Below are positions 10,719-20,315 of a stretch of 64,000 bases of DNA, in pieces. The notes below the pieces were generated by a model. That model saw only the letters and a list, made by a program, of their open reading frames with translations. It was not told the origin of the DNA and did not search any database. A program made the translations under genes and the position numbers. The stretch spans positions 1,054,001-1,118,000 of the forward strand of contig NZ_AP027736.1 of assembly GCF_030296675.1 (NCBI RefSeq), written 5' to 3'. This DNA comes from Demequina sediminis (GTDB lineage Bacteria > Actinomycetota > Actinomycetes > Actinomycetales > Demequinaceae). Within the stretch, counting starts at the first letter, position 1. Every line of letters begins with the position of its first letter.

Positions 10719-11634
10719 AGGCCGCGCAGCGTTTCGAGAGCGGCCGCGAGGTCCGCCGGGTAGGTCGACGTGACACGCACCTCGCCGCCCCGCGTGGGGT
10801 GCTCAAACGCGAGCTCCTGCGCGTGCAGCCACTGTCGCGACAGGCCCAGGCGCTTCGCGAGCGTCGGGTCGGCGCCGTACGTGAGGTCGCCCGCGAGCGG
10901 GTGCCGCATGGCCGCCATGTGCACGCGGATCTGGTGCGTGCGTCCCGTCTCGAGATGAACCTCGAGCAGCGAGGCGGACGGGAACATCTCGAGCACCTCG
11001 TAGTGCGTGACGGACGGCTTGCCGCCCTCGACCACCGCGAACTTCCAGTCCGAATTCGGGTGGCGGCCGATCGGCGCGTCGATCGTGCCCGCGGTCGGAT
11101 CGAGGTGTCCCTGCGCGACCGCGTGGTAGATCTTCTCGACCGTGCGCTCCTTGAAGGCGGCCTTGAGCGCGCTGTACGCCGGGATGGTTCGCGCCACCAC
11201 CATGAGACCCGAGGTGCCGACGTCGAGGCGGTGAACGATGCCCTGGCGCTCGGGCGGGCCGGCCTCGGCGAGGCGGTGGCCGGCGGAGGCGAGAGAGCCC
11301 ACCACGGTGGGCCCTGTCCAGCCGGGCGACGGATGAGCCGCGACGCCGACCGGCTTGTCGACCACGACGACGTCCTCGTCCTCGTATGCGATCGTGAGGC
11401 CGCCGGGGATCGGCGGCTCCGGCGCCGCGGGACGCTCGTCGGGAAGGTCGACGGCGAGCACGCCGTCGCTGAGGCGATCCGAGCGGCCCACCGGGCGCCC
11501 GTCGAGCACGACCGCGCCCGCGTCGAGGAACTCCGCCGTCTTGGTCCTGGACATGCCCAACAGGCGCGCCAGGGCGGCGTCTGCGCGCTCCCCACGAGGG
11601 CGTTGGGAACGGGCAGGTAGCGGGTGTCAGCCAC
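10715..11634 (-). CDS. rluD: RluD-family rRNA pseudouridine synthase (frameshifted)
   Basis: Isomerises uridine to pseudouridine in 23S rRNA. From GTG 11634 the start of an S4 domain reads [16 protein letters not shown] run at 11590-11593 has lost one base, after which the correct frame gives [22 protein letters not shown]. The catalytic domain shows [14 protein letters not shown] (catalytic Asp), then [14 protein letters not shown] and [20 protein letters not shown]. It overlaps the end of lspA by 8 bp, the common actinobacterial lspA-rluD order, so it is translated from the same message. An internal ATG downstream of the break would give a shorter protein lacking part of S4. Confidence 0.9.
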
Positions 11635-12178
11635 GCTCACCCGCGCCGTTCTCGGCGGCGGTGACCTCGTCGCCCGACTCCGCCGGGGCATCGTCCCCCT
11701 CCGCGGGCCCGCCATCGAGCACGGGGAGCGAGAAGATCCCCGCGATCACGAGCGCCGCGGCGGCGCCCACGATCGCGATGTCGGCGACGTTCCCGACGAA
11801 CTGATTGCCGTAGTTGATCATGTCGACCACGTGACCCTGGCCAAACGACGGGTCGCGGAAGAGCCGGTCGATGAGGTTGCCGACCGCACCTCCCAGCCCG
11901 ATGCCGAAGACCACGGCCGCCCAGCTCCGCTGCGCGCGCCTGCCATAGAACACGATCCCGGCCGTGACGAGCAGCGCGACCACGGTCAGCACCCACGTGA
12001 ACTCGCTGCCGAGACTGAAGGCAGCGCCGGAGTTGAACACCAGCTGGATCGACAGCAGGTCACCCAGCAGCGGGTGCTGCTCGTACGGCTCGAGGGCCGA
12101 GAGGGCCCACTGCTTGGTGGCCTGATCGAGGAGGACGACGCCCGCGGCGGCGAGCCAGAACGCCGGCCTCCAGGTCAA
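11627..12178 (-). CDS. lspA: Lipoprotein signal peptidase (signal peptidase II)
   Basis: A membrane aspartyl protease that cleaves signal peptides of prolipoproteins. Four membrane helices are visible: PAFWLAAAGVVLLDQATK, then the LLSIQLVFNSGAAFS region, VLTVVALLVTAGIVFY and VGAAAALVIAGIFSL. Catalytic aspartates sit in GGAVGNLIDRLFR and NVADIAIVG. The start is taken as TTG 12178, which overlaps the stop of the upstream zinc-protein gene as TTGA and begins TWRPAFW at the first helix; any ATG lies far inside the neighbour. The C-terminus carries an unusual acidic tail (GDDAPAESGDEVTAAENG) of about 30 residues beyond the catalytic fold. Confidence 0.92.
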   Translation of the reverse strand: MTWRPAFWLAAAGVVLLDQATKQWALSALEPYEQHPLLGDLLSIQLVFNSGAAFSLGSEFTWVLTVVALLVTAGIVFYGRRAQRSWAAVVFGIGLGGAVGNLIDRLFRDPSFGQGHVVDMINYGNQFVGNVADIAIVGAAAALVIAGIFSLPVLDGGPAEGDDAPAESGDEVTAAENGAGERG

Positions 12179-12627
12179 CGACGCTCCTCGCGCTGCTTGC
12201 AGGCGACGCACAGGCTCGCACGCGGGAACGCCATGAGGCGCGCGCGTCCGATCCCCTGGCCGCATGACTGGCATTCGCCGTACGTGCCGGCGGTGATGCG
12301 GCGCAGCGCATCGACACTCTGCTCGAGCATGTCGCGGGTGTTGTTGACGATCGACATCTCCTGCTCGCGCTCGAGAGCGGTCGAGCCGGCGTCGGCCTGG
12401 TCGTCGCCCGCACCCTCGGAGGTGTGGAGCAGGTCATCGAGCTCGTGCTCGGTGACGCCCAGCTCGGTCACGAGCCGCTCGACGTCGGAGTTGAGAAGCT
12501 CGACGATCTGCCGGAGGTCCGCGATCTTCCAGGCCTCGTCGCCCTCGCGCACGGGAAGCTTCTTCGCGTCCGCCGGCTTCAGCTCGGCGGGGTCGACCAC
12601 CACGATGGTCACATCGGTGCTGCTCAT
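12175..12627 (-). CDS. TraR/DksA-family zinc-finger protein
   Basis: A 150-residue protein with an acidic coiled-coil half (DDLLHTSEGAGDDQAD, LEREQEMSIVNNTRDMLEQ) and a C-terminal four-cysteine zinc finger (CQSCGQGIGRARL and CVACK). This is the DksA/TraR arrangement that inserts into the RNA polymerase secondary channel in proteobacteria. The actinobacterial homologues are less well defined. The N-terminal PVREGDEAWKIADLRQIVELL stretch is typical of the group found between divIVA and lspA. ATG 12627 is preceded by GAGGACAG. It is cotranscribed with lspA by a TTGA overlap and separated from divIVA by a strong terminator. Confidence 0.85.
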   Translation of the reverse strand: MSSTDVTIVVVDPAELKPADAKKLPVREGDEAWKIADLRQIVELLNSDVERLVTELGVTEHELDDLLHTSEGAGDDQADAGSTALEREQEMSIVNNTRDMLEQSVDALRRITAGTYGECQSCGQGIGRARLMAFPRASLCVACKQREERR

Positions 12628-12686
12628 GACTGTCCTCGTCTCTGCCTGGTGAAAGGAGGGTAGTCCCGTTCCGGCGACATAGCAAA

Positions 12687-12710
12687 GCGCCGCGCCCATC
12701 GGCGCGGCGC
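12687..12710 (-). terminator. Rho-independent terminator after divIVA
   Basis: A perfect 10 bp GC stem (GCGCCGCGCC with GGCGCGGCGC) closes a 4-base loop (CATC). Read leftward it is followed by a short T run (TTTGCT). It lies 18 bp past the divIVA stop and before the DksA-like gene, so it should separate the division cluster from the dksA-lspA-rluD unit. Confidence 0.8.
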
Positions 12711-12727
12711 CCTGCTGGTGGTCGGGA

Positions 12728-13708
12728 TCAGGCGCGCTGGTCGCCCTCGTCCTCCGCGGGCTTGGCCCAGGGATTCTGCGGCGCATACGGCGTGCCGAAC
12801 TGCGTCGATTGCGGCTGGTAGGCGGGCTCCGCGAGGGTCGGCGTCACGCCCGTGACCGGGGCGAACGGCGCAGCGGGGGCCTGCTGCTCGGGCTCGGCGT
12901 CCTCCTGTGCCGCGTCCTCCGTCTCGTCGTGAGACCCGTCGTGAGACTCGTCGTGAGACTCGTCGTCGGACGCGTCGCTCGCCTGCGGCGCGGCACCCCA
13001 CACGGGCGCCTGGTCCTCGTGCTCGGTGGCGGCCTGCGGCTCGGAGTCGTCCTCGGACACGGCCTCGTGCGCCTGAGCACCCCACACGGGCGCGGCGGCC
13101 TCGGGCTCCGGCGTCTCGGCCGAGTCGGAGCCGTCGAGCAGCTCCTCGCCCACGAACGTCGCGACGGGCGCGGGAGCGGTGCCCTCGGCGTGGTCGAGGT
13201 CGCCGAGCAGGTTCGACAGGTACGACTTCAGCCGCGCGCGGTAGTCACGCTCGAAGCGGCGGAGGTCATCGATCTTGGTCTCGAGCAGCGAGCGCTCGGA
13301 CGAGAGCTGATCCATGCGCGCCTTCGCGTCCTGCTCGGCACGCTCGACGATCGACTCGGCCTTCGCCTTGCCCTCCTCGACCAGGCGCTCCTTCTCGGCC
13401 TCGCCCGCCTCGACGTACTCGTCGTGGAGCTTCTGCGCCATCGCGAGCATGCCGGTGGGTGTCGGCGGGTTGGGGTCGGTCGCGGCCTGCAGCAGCCCCG
13501 TGTCGGGCGACGCCTCCGTGGCCGGGGCCGGTGCGCCGCCGCCCTCCTGGAGCCGCGCCGCGAGCTCGTCGCGCTCGGCGGTCAGCTGCGAGATGGTCGC
13601 CGCGACCTCATCGAGGAAGTCGTCGACCTCGTCCTGGTCGAATCCCTCGCGGTACTTGGTCTTGGAGAAGGCCTTGTTGAGCACGTCCTCGGCGGTGAGC
13701 ATTGACAT
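12728..13708 (-). CDS. divIVA: DivIVA/Wag31-type polar growth and division protein
   Basis: Coiled-coil scaffold that marks cell poles and septa and directs peptidoglycan synthesis in actinobacteria. From ATG 13708 (GAGGTG upstream) it begins MSMLTAEDVLNKAFSKTKYR, then GFDQDEVDDFLDEVAATI, the conserved lipid-binding N-terminus. A coiled coil spans LTAERDELAARLQ and LHDEYVEAGEAEKERLVEEG to about residue 165. The C-terminal half is acidic and disordered, with two APVWGA motifs and an SHDE/SHDG/SHDE tetrapeptide repeat made by a 12 bp DNA repeat (12926-12961). About 326 residues. It is the most distal division-cluster gene and has its own terminator. Alternative start: GTG 13720. Confidence 0.94.
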   Translation of the reverse strand: MSMLTAEDVLNKAFSKTKYREGFDQDEVDDFLDEVAATISQLTAERDELAARLQEGGGAPAPATEASPDTGLLQAATDPNPPTPTGMLAMAQKLHDEYVEAGEAEKERLVEEGKAKAESIVERAEQDAKARMDQLSSERSLLETKIDDLRRFERDYRARLKSYLSNLLGDLDHAEGTAPAPVATFVGEELLDGSDSAETPEPEAAAPVWGAQAHEAVSEDDSEPQAATEHEDQAPVWGAAPQASDASDDESHDESHDGSHDETEDAAQEDAEPEQQAPAAPFAPVTGVTPTLAEPAYQPQSTQFGTPYAPQNPWAKPAEDEGDQRA

Positions 13709-13821
13709 GTCGACTTGCACCTCGCGTCTGCGTCAGGGCCGGTTGTTCGGCCATACGGATAATTTGTCACTCTACCGACTCACTTATCGGCACGCACTTG
13801 AGCGGCCGTGAGCCGGTCTCG

Positions 13822-14109
13822 TCAGCGGAACGCGTTCAGCGCGACCGACAGGAGCTGCACTCCCAGGAAGACGATGATGAAGGCGAGATCGATGCGCACC
13901 TGGCCGAGCGACAACGGCGGTACGACGCGGCGCACCGCCTTGATCGGCGGATCGGTGACGGTGAAGACGCCCTCGACGGCCACGAGACCGGCGCCTGTCG
14001 GGCGCCAGTCACGCGAAAACGCCATGACCAGGCTGATCACGACGCGCGCCAGCAAGGCGAGCATGAAGAGGAAGAGGAGGAACTGCAGCGCTCCAATGAT
14101 GAATGGCAC
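13822..14109 (-). CDS. YggT-family membrane protein
   Basis: A 95-residue protein with two hydrophobic helices, one at the N-terminus (IIGALQFLLFLFMLALLARV) and one at the C-terminus (DLAFIIVFLGVQLLSVAL). They flank the conserved FTVTDPPIKAVRRVVPPLSLG segment, which defines the YggT family. The function is not settled; it is regularly found between sepF and divIVA in Gram-positive bacteria and is linked to division or osmotic handling. GTG 14109 gives PFIIGALQF directly at the first helix. It is 21 bp downstream of sepF and so in the same transcript. Confidence 0.9.
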   Translation of the reverse strand: MPFIIGALQFLLFLFMLALLARVVISLVMAFSRDWRPTGAGLVAVEGVFTVTDPPIKAVRRVVPPLSLGQVRIDLAFIIVFLGVQLLSVALNAFR

Positions 14110-14130
14110 CAGGAGAGCCTAACCTGCCCC

Positions 14131-14613
14131 TCAGGCCTGGTTGTAGAACGCCTGGTCGTGCTGAGGCTCGTCGTCGATTCCGATCTCGACGTGCGCGGGC
14201 GACAGCAGGAACACCGACGTCGTCACGCGCTCGATCGAGCCGTGCAGGCCGAAGGACAGCCCGGCGGAGAAGTCGACGAGGCGCTTGGCGTCGGCATCGG
14301 TCATCTCGGTGAGGTTCATGATGACGGGCACGCCCTGGCGGAACGCCTCGCCGATCAGTCGCGCGTCGTTGTAGCTGCGCGGCTTGATGGTCTGGATGCG
14401 GCGGAGGTCCGCCGCGGGTGCGGTCGCCGGCGCCGCCTCGCGCGGTGCGCGGGCGTGACGGGAGGCGCTCGCCTTAGTGGCGCTCGCCTGCTTGACCTCG
14501 GAGACGTCGTGCAGGTTCGTCACGGGCGCGAGCTCGGGCTCGGCGTACTCGTACTCCTCCTGCTCGTTGACGTCGAAGCCGAGGTACTGGATCGCCTTGC
14601 GCAGTGCGCTCAT
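14131..14613 (-). CDS. sepF: Cell division protein SepF
   Basis: Cytoplasmic FtsZ-binding protein that anchors the Z-ring to the membrane in bacteria lacking FtsA. 160 residues. The N-terminal amphipathic start is [14 protein letters not shown] disordered linker (residues about 15-70) follows, then the conserved SepF core: [55 protein letters not shown] and [18 protein letters not shown] lies just upstream of ATG 14613. It lies between pgeF and yggT, the standard order. No ftsA is present in the cluster, consistent with SepF being the main anchor. Confidence 0.95.
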   Translation of the reverse strand: MSALRKAIQYLGFDVNEQEEYEYAEPELAPVTNLHDVSEVKQASATKASASRHARAPREAAPATAPAADLRRIQTIKPRSYNDARLIGEAFRQGVPVIMNLTEMTDADAKRLVDFSAGLSFGLHGSIERVTTSVFLLSPAHVEIGIDDEPQHDQAFYNQA

Positions 14614-14652
14614 TCTGACCCCCTGGGTGTGATGCGATTGATCGTCTTCACG

Positions 14653-15396
14653 TTAGGGCCGTCCCCGCGGCCGGTCAGGGACCGACACGCCGCACACCAC
14701 CACCCCGGCCTGGCGACCGGTCACCCCGTCGCGGCGGTGCGAGAACAGGCGGGGATCCTCGGCGGTACAGGACCGATGCCTGAGCACGGTCGAGAAGCCC
14801 AACTCGCCCAGTCGGACCTCCGCCGCGCGCGCGAGGTCGAGCGCCGGCGAGCCCGTGCGGGTGACGGCGCGGGCGGCGGGATGGCGCGCCGCTACCTCCT
14901 CGCGCATCGGGGCGGGAACCTCGTAGCAGCGCCCGCAGATGCCGGGGCCGATGCTCGCGGAGAAGTCGCCGCGCGCGCGAGGGCCTCGCAGGTCGAGCAG
15001 CGCCGCCACCGCCGCGTCGATCGCGCCGCGGCGCAGTCCCTCGCGCCCGGCGTGGACCGCGGCGACGGCGCCCGACGCGGTGTCGTGGAGGAGGATCGGC
15101 AGGCAATCCGCCGCGATCGCGGCGAGAGCGACACCGGGAACGCACGTCACGAGGATGTCGCCGGGCCCCGGCTCCTCGCCGGGCGACGTGACCTCGACCA
15201 CGCCGATCCCGTGGACCGCGGTCAAGAAGGACACGGGAGCGCCCGCGGCGGCGGAGACGGTCGCGCGATTGAGCGCGACCGCCTCCTGCGCGTCGCCCAC
15301 ATGAGTGGCGACGTTGAGCGACGCGTACGGAGCCACCGACACCCCTCCCTCACGGGTGGTGAAGAAGGCGCGAACGGGAAGCCCGGCGTCGAGCAC
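14653..15396 (-). CDS. pgeF: PgeF/YfiH (laccase-like) family protein
   Basis: 247 residues. Members of this family were first called polyphenol oxidase or peptidoglycan editing factor and are related to LACC1 purine nucleoside enzymes. Metal ligands are in AVHGIGVVEV, AADCLPILLHD, AVHAGREGLRRG and IGPGICGRCYEV, the expected His/Cys set. The N-terminal REGGVSVAPYASLNVATHVGD motif is canonical. GTG 15396 is 6 bp from the ftsZ stop, so the two are coupled. In actinobacteria it always follows ftsZ. The editing role (removing serine-containing precursors) was shown in E. coli and is only inferred here. Confidence 0.9.
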   Translation of the reverse strand: MLDAGLPVRAFFTTREGGVSVAPYASLNVATHVGDAQEAVALNRATVSAAAGAPVSFLTAVHGIGVVEVTSPGEEPGPGDILVTCVPGVALAAIAADCLPILLHDTASGAVAAVHAGREGLRRGAIDAAVAALLDLRGPRARGDFSASIGPGICGRCYEVPAPMREEVAARHPAARAVTRTGSPALDLARAAEVRLGELGFSTVLRHRSCTAEDPRLFSHRRDGVTGRQAGVVVCGVSVPDRPRGRP

Positions 15397-15402
15397 CCCG
15401 TG

Positions 15403-16569
15403 TTACCGCAGGAACTCGGGAACGTCGAGGGTGTCGGCCCCCTCGCGCGGCGCGGGCCTCGTAGGGATCGCGTCCGTGGCGGGCGCGGGCTCGGTCGCGT
15501 AGGGGCTCGCGGGCAGCACGTCGGTCTCGACGGGTGCGTCCACGGGCTCGAGCTCCTCCGCCTTGGGTGCGGGTGCGGACTCGATCGTGCCCAGTGCGCC
15601 CGCGTGCGTGCGGTGCGTGGGGGCGCCGCCGTCGAAGCCTGCCGCGATGACGGTGATGCGCAGCTCGTCGCCCAGCGAGTCGTCGATTACCGTTCCGAAG
15701 ATGATGTTCGCCTCGGGGTGAGCCGCCTCGCGCACCAGGCGCGCGGCCGTCTCGACCTCCTTGATGCCCAGGTTCGAGCCACCGGAGATCGACAGCAGCA
15801 CGCCGTGCGCGCCCTCGATCGAGGCCTCGAGCAGCGGGGACGCGATCGCGCCCTCGGCCGCCTCGAGCGCGCGGGACTCGCCGCGTGCGCTGGCCACGCC
15901 CATGAGCGCGGTACCCGCGCCCTGCATGACGGACTTGACGTCGTTGAAGTCGACGTTGATGAGGCCCGGCGTCGTGATGAGGTCGGTGATGCCCTGCACG
16001 CCGCCCTGGAGCACCTGGTCTGCGGCCGCGAAGGCCCCGAGCACGCTCAGTTGAGCGTCCGAGATGTCGAGCAGGCGGTCGTTGGGGATGACGATCAGGG
16101 TGTCGACCTCGTCGCGCAGGTTGGCGATTCCCGACTCGGCCTGGTCGGCGCGGCGACGGCCCTCGAAGCCGAACGGGCGCGTCACCACTCCCACCGTGAG
16201 CGCGCCGATCGCGCGCGCGATGCGCGCCACGACGGGCGCGCCGCCCGTGCCGGTGCCGCCTCCCTCACCCGCGGTGACGAAGACCATGTCGGCACCGCGC
16301 AGCGCCTCCGCGATCTCGTCCTCGTGGTCCTCGGCCGCCTTGCGGCCCACCTCGGGGTCGGCTCCCGCGCCGAGGCCGCGCGTCAGCTCGCGGCCGATGT
16401 CGAGCTTCACGTCCGCATCGGACATGAGCAGCGCCTGGGCGTCGGTGTTGATCGCGATGAATTCGGCGCCCTTGAGGCCGACGTCGATCATGCGGTTCAC
16501 GGCGTTCACGCCGCCGCCGCCCACGCCGACGACCTTGATGTGCGTGATGTAGTTCTGCGGTGCGGCCAT
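15403..16569 (-). CDS. ftsZ: Cell division GTPase FtsZ
   Basis: Tubulin-like GTPase that polymerises into the division ring. From ATG 16569 the protein starts [20 protein letters not shown]. The tubulin signature [15 protein letters not shown] lies near residue 100. The T7 synergy loop is visible as [14 protein letters not shown], with [10 protein letters not shown] earlier. A variable linker (about residues 310-378) leads to the conserved tail tip LDVPEFLR that binds SepF and FtsW. 388 residues, complete. It is the last core division gene before pgeF, preceded by a 156 bp gap with its own likely promoter and a palindrome. Confidence 0.97.
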   Translation of the reverse strand: MAAPQNYITHIKVVGVGGGGVNAVNRMIDVGLKGAEFIAINTDAQALLMSDADVKLDIGRELTRGLGAGADPEVGRKAAEDHEDEIAEALRGADMVFVTAGEGGGTGTGGAPVVARIARAIGALTVGVVTRPFGFEGRRRADQAESGIANLRDEVDTLIVIPNDRLLDISDAQLSVLGAFAAADQVLQGGVQGITDLITTPGLINVDFNDVKSVMQGAGTALMGVASARGESRALEAAEGAIASPLLEASIEGAHGVLLSISGGSNLGIKEVETAARLVREAAHPEANIIFGTVIDDSLGDELRITVIAAGFDGGAPTHRTHAGALGTIESAPAPKAEELEPVDAPVETDVLPASPYATEPAPATDAIPTRPAPREGADTLDVPEFLR

Positions 16570-16590
16570 GTGCCAGTCCCTTTCAACCTT

Positions 16591-16609
16591 AACCCTCAAG
16601 TTGAGGGTT
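16591..16609. promoter_or_regulatory. Perfect palindrome in the ftsZ leader, with upstream TTGACA
   Basis: AACCCTCAA and TTGAGGGTT form a perfect 9 bp inverted repeat around a single central base, centred 31 bp before the ftsZ start. On the ftsZ strand a consensus TTGACA lies just upstream (16622-16617), so the palindrome sits where the -10 or the transcription start would be. That suggests an operator rather than a terminator. The A+T-rich patch stands out from the surrounding GC-rich DNA. The protein that would bind is unknown. Confidence 0.55.
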
Positions 16610-16725
16610 ATAGTTATGTCAAGTCGTTCACTGTCGAAGGTACGGGCAGGGGTCGCTCATGACGGCCCGACACGCGCGGCGCGGCGCGAATTATCGGCGC
16701 ACGCGCAACCGCAGCGGGGAGTCTG

Positions 16726-17800
16726 CTACTTCTTGGTGGTCGGCAGCGTCGGGGCCGAGACGTCGATGACGGACGCGTCGCGCGCCTGGCCCGAGTCGAG
16801 CAGCACCTGCAGGACGCCGGCCTTGAGCGCGGAGTCCTCGGCGCTGCCCCACTCGACGCGTGGTCCGTCGCGCAGTTCGAAGGTCACCGTGTCCTCGGTG
16901 GACGCGCTGACGTCGCTCACGCGCTCGCGCAGCGCGACGGGCAGTTGGTTCACCACCCCCAGGACGGACTCGAGCACGCGCACGTGGTCCTCCCCCACCG
17001 GCACGGTGACCACCGGCAGCGACTCCTGCGCCTCGCCCGCGCGGCCCACGCGCGTGGCCTCGGCGTCGACCAGCCAGAACCCACCCTCGCCGTCCGGTAC
17101 CGCCGCGACGGGCTCGCGCGACGTGAGCTCGACCAGCAGCCCGCGCGGCCACACGCGCTCGATGGTCGCGTCGCGCACGCCTGGCACCTCCCTCAGCGCG
17201 TCGGCGAGGCGCGACGTCGCGAGCGTCGCGAGCGAGGTGCCCTCGTACTCCGCGATCACCGCATCGACGTCGGCGGGGTCGACCACGGTGCCAAAGCCGG
17301 ACACCTCGGCCTGCTCGGGATCGAGCGCGAGGACGGGCGAGGCCACCACGATCCACACCAGCAGCGCCGAGAGCGCCACATACCCGGCACGTCGCGCCCA
17401 CACGATCGCGGACAGGCGGCGCTGCGCCGCCGCCTGCTCTTTGAGGCGCGTCTGGAGGCGCAGCGTGACGTTGCCCAGCTGCTCGGCCGCGGCACCCGCC
17501 CCACGAGCCGTGCCCCGCCTCATCGCGCCCATGAATCGCGAGCCCTCGGTGGCGTTCACGTCTGCGGTCGCGCGTGCGCGCGGACGCCGCGCGGTCGAGA
17601 CCTGCCAGGCCGCGGCCGGGTCCCGAGGCTCATCCGAGGCGGGGGTGGCGCGCGCGGGAGCGTCCTGCGGACGCTCTCCCGTGACCGCGGTGCCCGAGCG
17701 AGGCCGCTCCGGCACCGCCGGAGCGGGGCGCGCCGGCATGGCCGGCCTCGCGGGCACAGCCGGCCGTGGAGGCATCGCCGGGCGCGGCGGCCTGCGCGCC

Positions 17801-17808
<8 letters not shown>
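16726..17808 (-). CDS. ftsQ: Cell division protein FtsQ
   Basis: Bitopic membrane protein of the divisome core (FtsQLB). 360 residues. A long Pro/Arg/Ala-rich cytoplasmic tail (residues about 1-115, with PPRP/PARP repeats) precedes one membrane helix near residues 137-160 (AGYVALSALLVWIVVASPV). Next is the POTRA domain (VSGFGTVVDPADVDAVI, VPGVRDATIERVWPRGLLV) and the beta domain (FWLVDAEATRVGRA). GTG or ATG choice: ATG 17808 overlaps the end of murC by 8 bp. The last gene before the ftsZ promoter gap. The Pro-rich tail is longer than the short tail of E. coli FtsQ. Confidence 0.93.
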
Positions 17809-19187
<1,379 letters not shown>

Positions 19188-19191
<4 letters not shown>

Positions 19192-20315
19192 GCCGCCGCC
19201 TCCGCAAGGGCCGCCTCGATGAGATCCGCGAGGCGGGCCGCGCCGTCCGCGATGCCGATCCCGCTGGCCGCGGTCCGCATCGCGCCTGCCGTGTCGGGGT
19301 CGAGCAGCATGGACTCGACCTGCAACGTGAGGATCGCGGGAGTGAGGTCCGCGTCCCGCACGAGCGCGGCGGCGCCCGCCTCGACCGCGGCGGCGGCGTT
19401 GAGGGCCTGCTCGCCGTTGCCGTGCGGCAAGGGCACATACAGCGCGGGCAGCCCCAGCGCGCCGATCTCGCACACGGTCGCGGCGCCCGACCTGCAGGCG
19501 ACCGCCCCCGCGGCGGAGAAGGCCTCCGCCATGTCGTGCGCGTACTCCGCCACGGCGTACATCCCCCGATCCGCGGTCGGCAGCGCCGCGCGTGCGCGGT
19601 ACGCCTCCTCGGTCTTGCCCCTGCCCGTGAGGTGGATGATGTGCACGCCGTGTCCGACGAGCGTGCCCACCGCCTCGGCGAGCGCGGCGTTGAGGCTCGC
19701 CGCCCCGAGCGAACCGCCGAAGGCGAGCAGCACCGGGGCATCCGGCGACCAGCCGCGCGCCTCGCGTGCCGCCGCCGCGGCGGCGGCACGGGACGTGGGG
19801 TCGGCGAGCGTGCGCGAGAGGTCCTCGATCTCGCGGCGCAGCGGCAGGCCGGTCACGACCGCGCCGCGCAGCGGGGTGCCGGGGAAGGTCACCGCGACGT
19901 GCGACGTGAGCCGCGCGCCGAGCTTGTTGGCGATGCCCGGCTTCGCGTTCGCCTCGTGCACGATGATCGGCAGGCCGCGTCGACGCGCGGCGACGTAGAC
20001 CGGCGTCGAGACATATCCGCCGAAGCCGACCACGGCATCGGCCCTCACCCGATCGATCGCGGCCTCGGCGTCACGGATCGCGCGACGCAGCCGCGCGGGG
20101 AAGCGCAGCGCGGCGACGTCGGGGCGGCGCGGAAACGGAACCTTGTCGATCTCGATGAGGTCGAGTCCCGCGCGCGGGACGAGGTCGGCCTCCAGTCCGT
20201 CGGCGGTGCCGACCGCCGCGACCGTGTGGCCGCGTGCGACGAGGGCCGATGCGCACGCGAGGAGCGGGTTGACGTGTCCGGCGGTGCCGCCACCGGCGAG
20301 CAGCAGGCTAGCCAC
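19188..20315 (-). CDS. murG: Lipid II synthase MurG
   Basis: Peripheral membrane glycosyltransferase that adds GlcNAc to lipid I. 375 residues, intact. The N-terminal SLLLAGGGTAGHVNPLLA is the lipid-binding G loop. GFGGYVSTPVYVAARRRGLP and HEANAKPGIANKLGAR are conserved acceptor-side motifs. In the C-terminal domain, FGGSLGAASLNAAL and CRSGAATVCEIGALGLPAL bind UDP-GlcNAc. GTG 20315 overlaps the ftsW stop by 8 bp, and its stop overlaps murC as ATGA, so the three genes are tightly coupled. Confidence 0.96.

Noticed and set aside
12926-12961. Possible CRISPR-like repeats (also 35278-35358 and 56677-56765)
   Set aside because: Units are tandem without spacers and too short; no cas genes are present.
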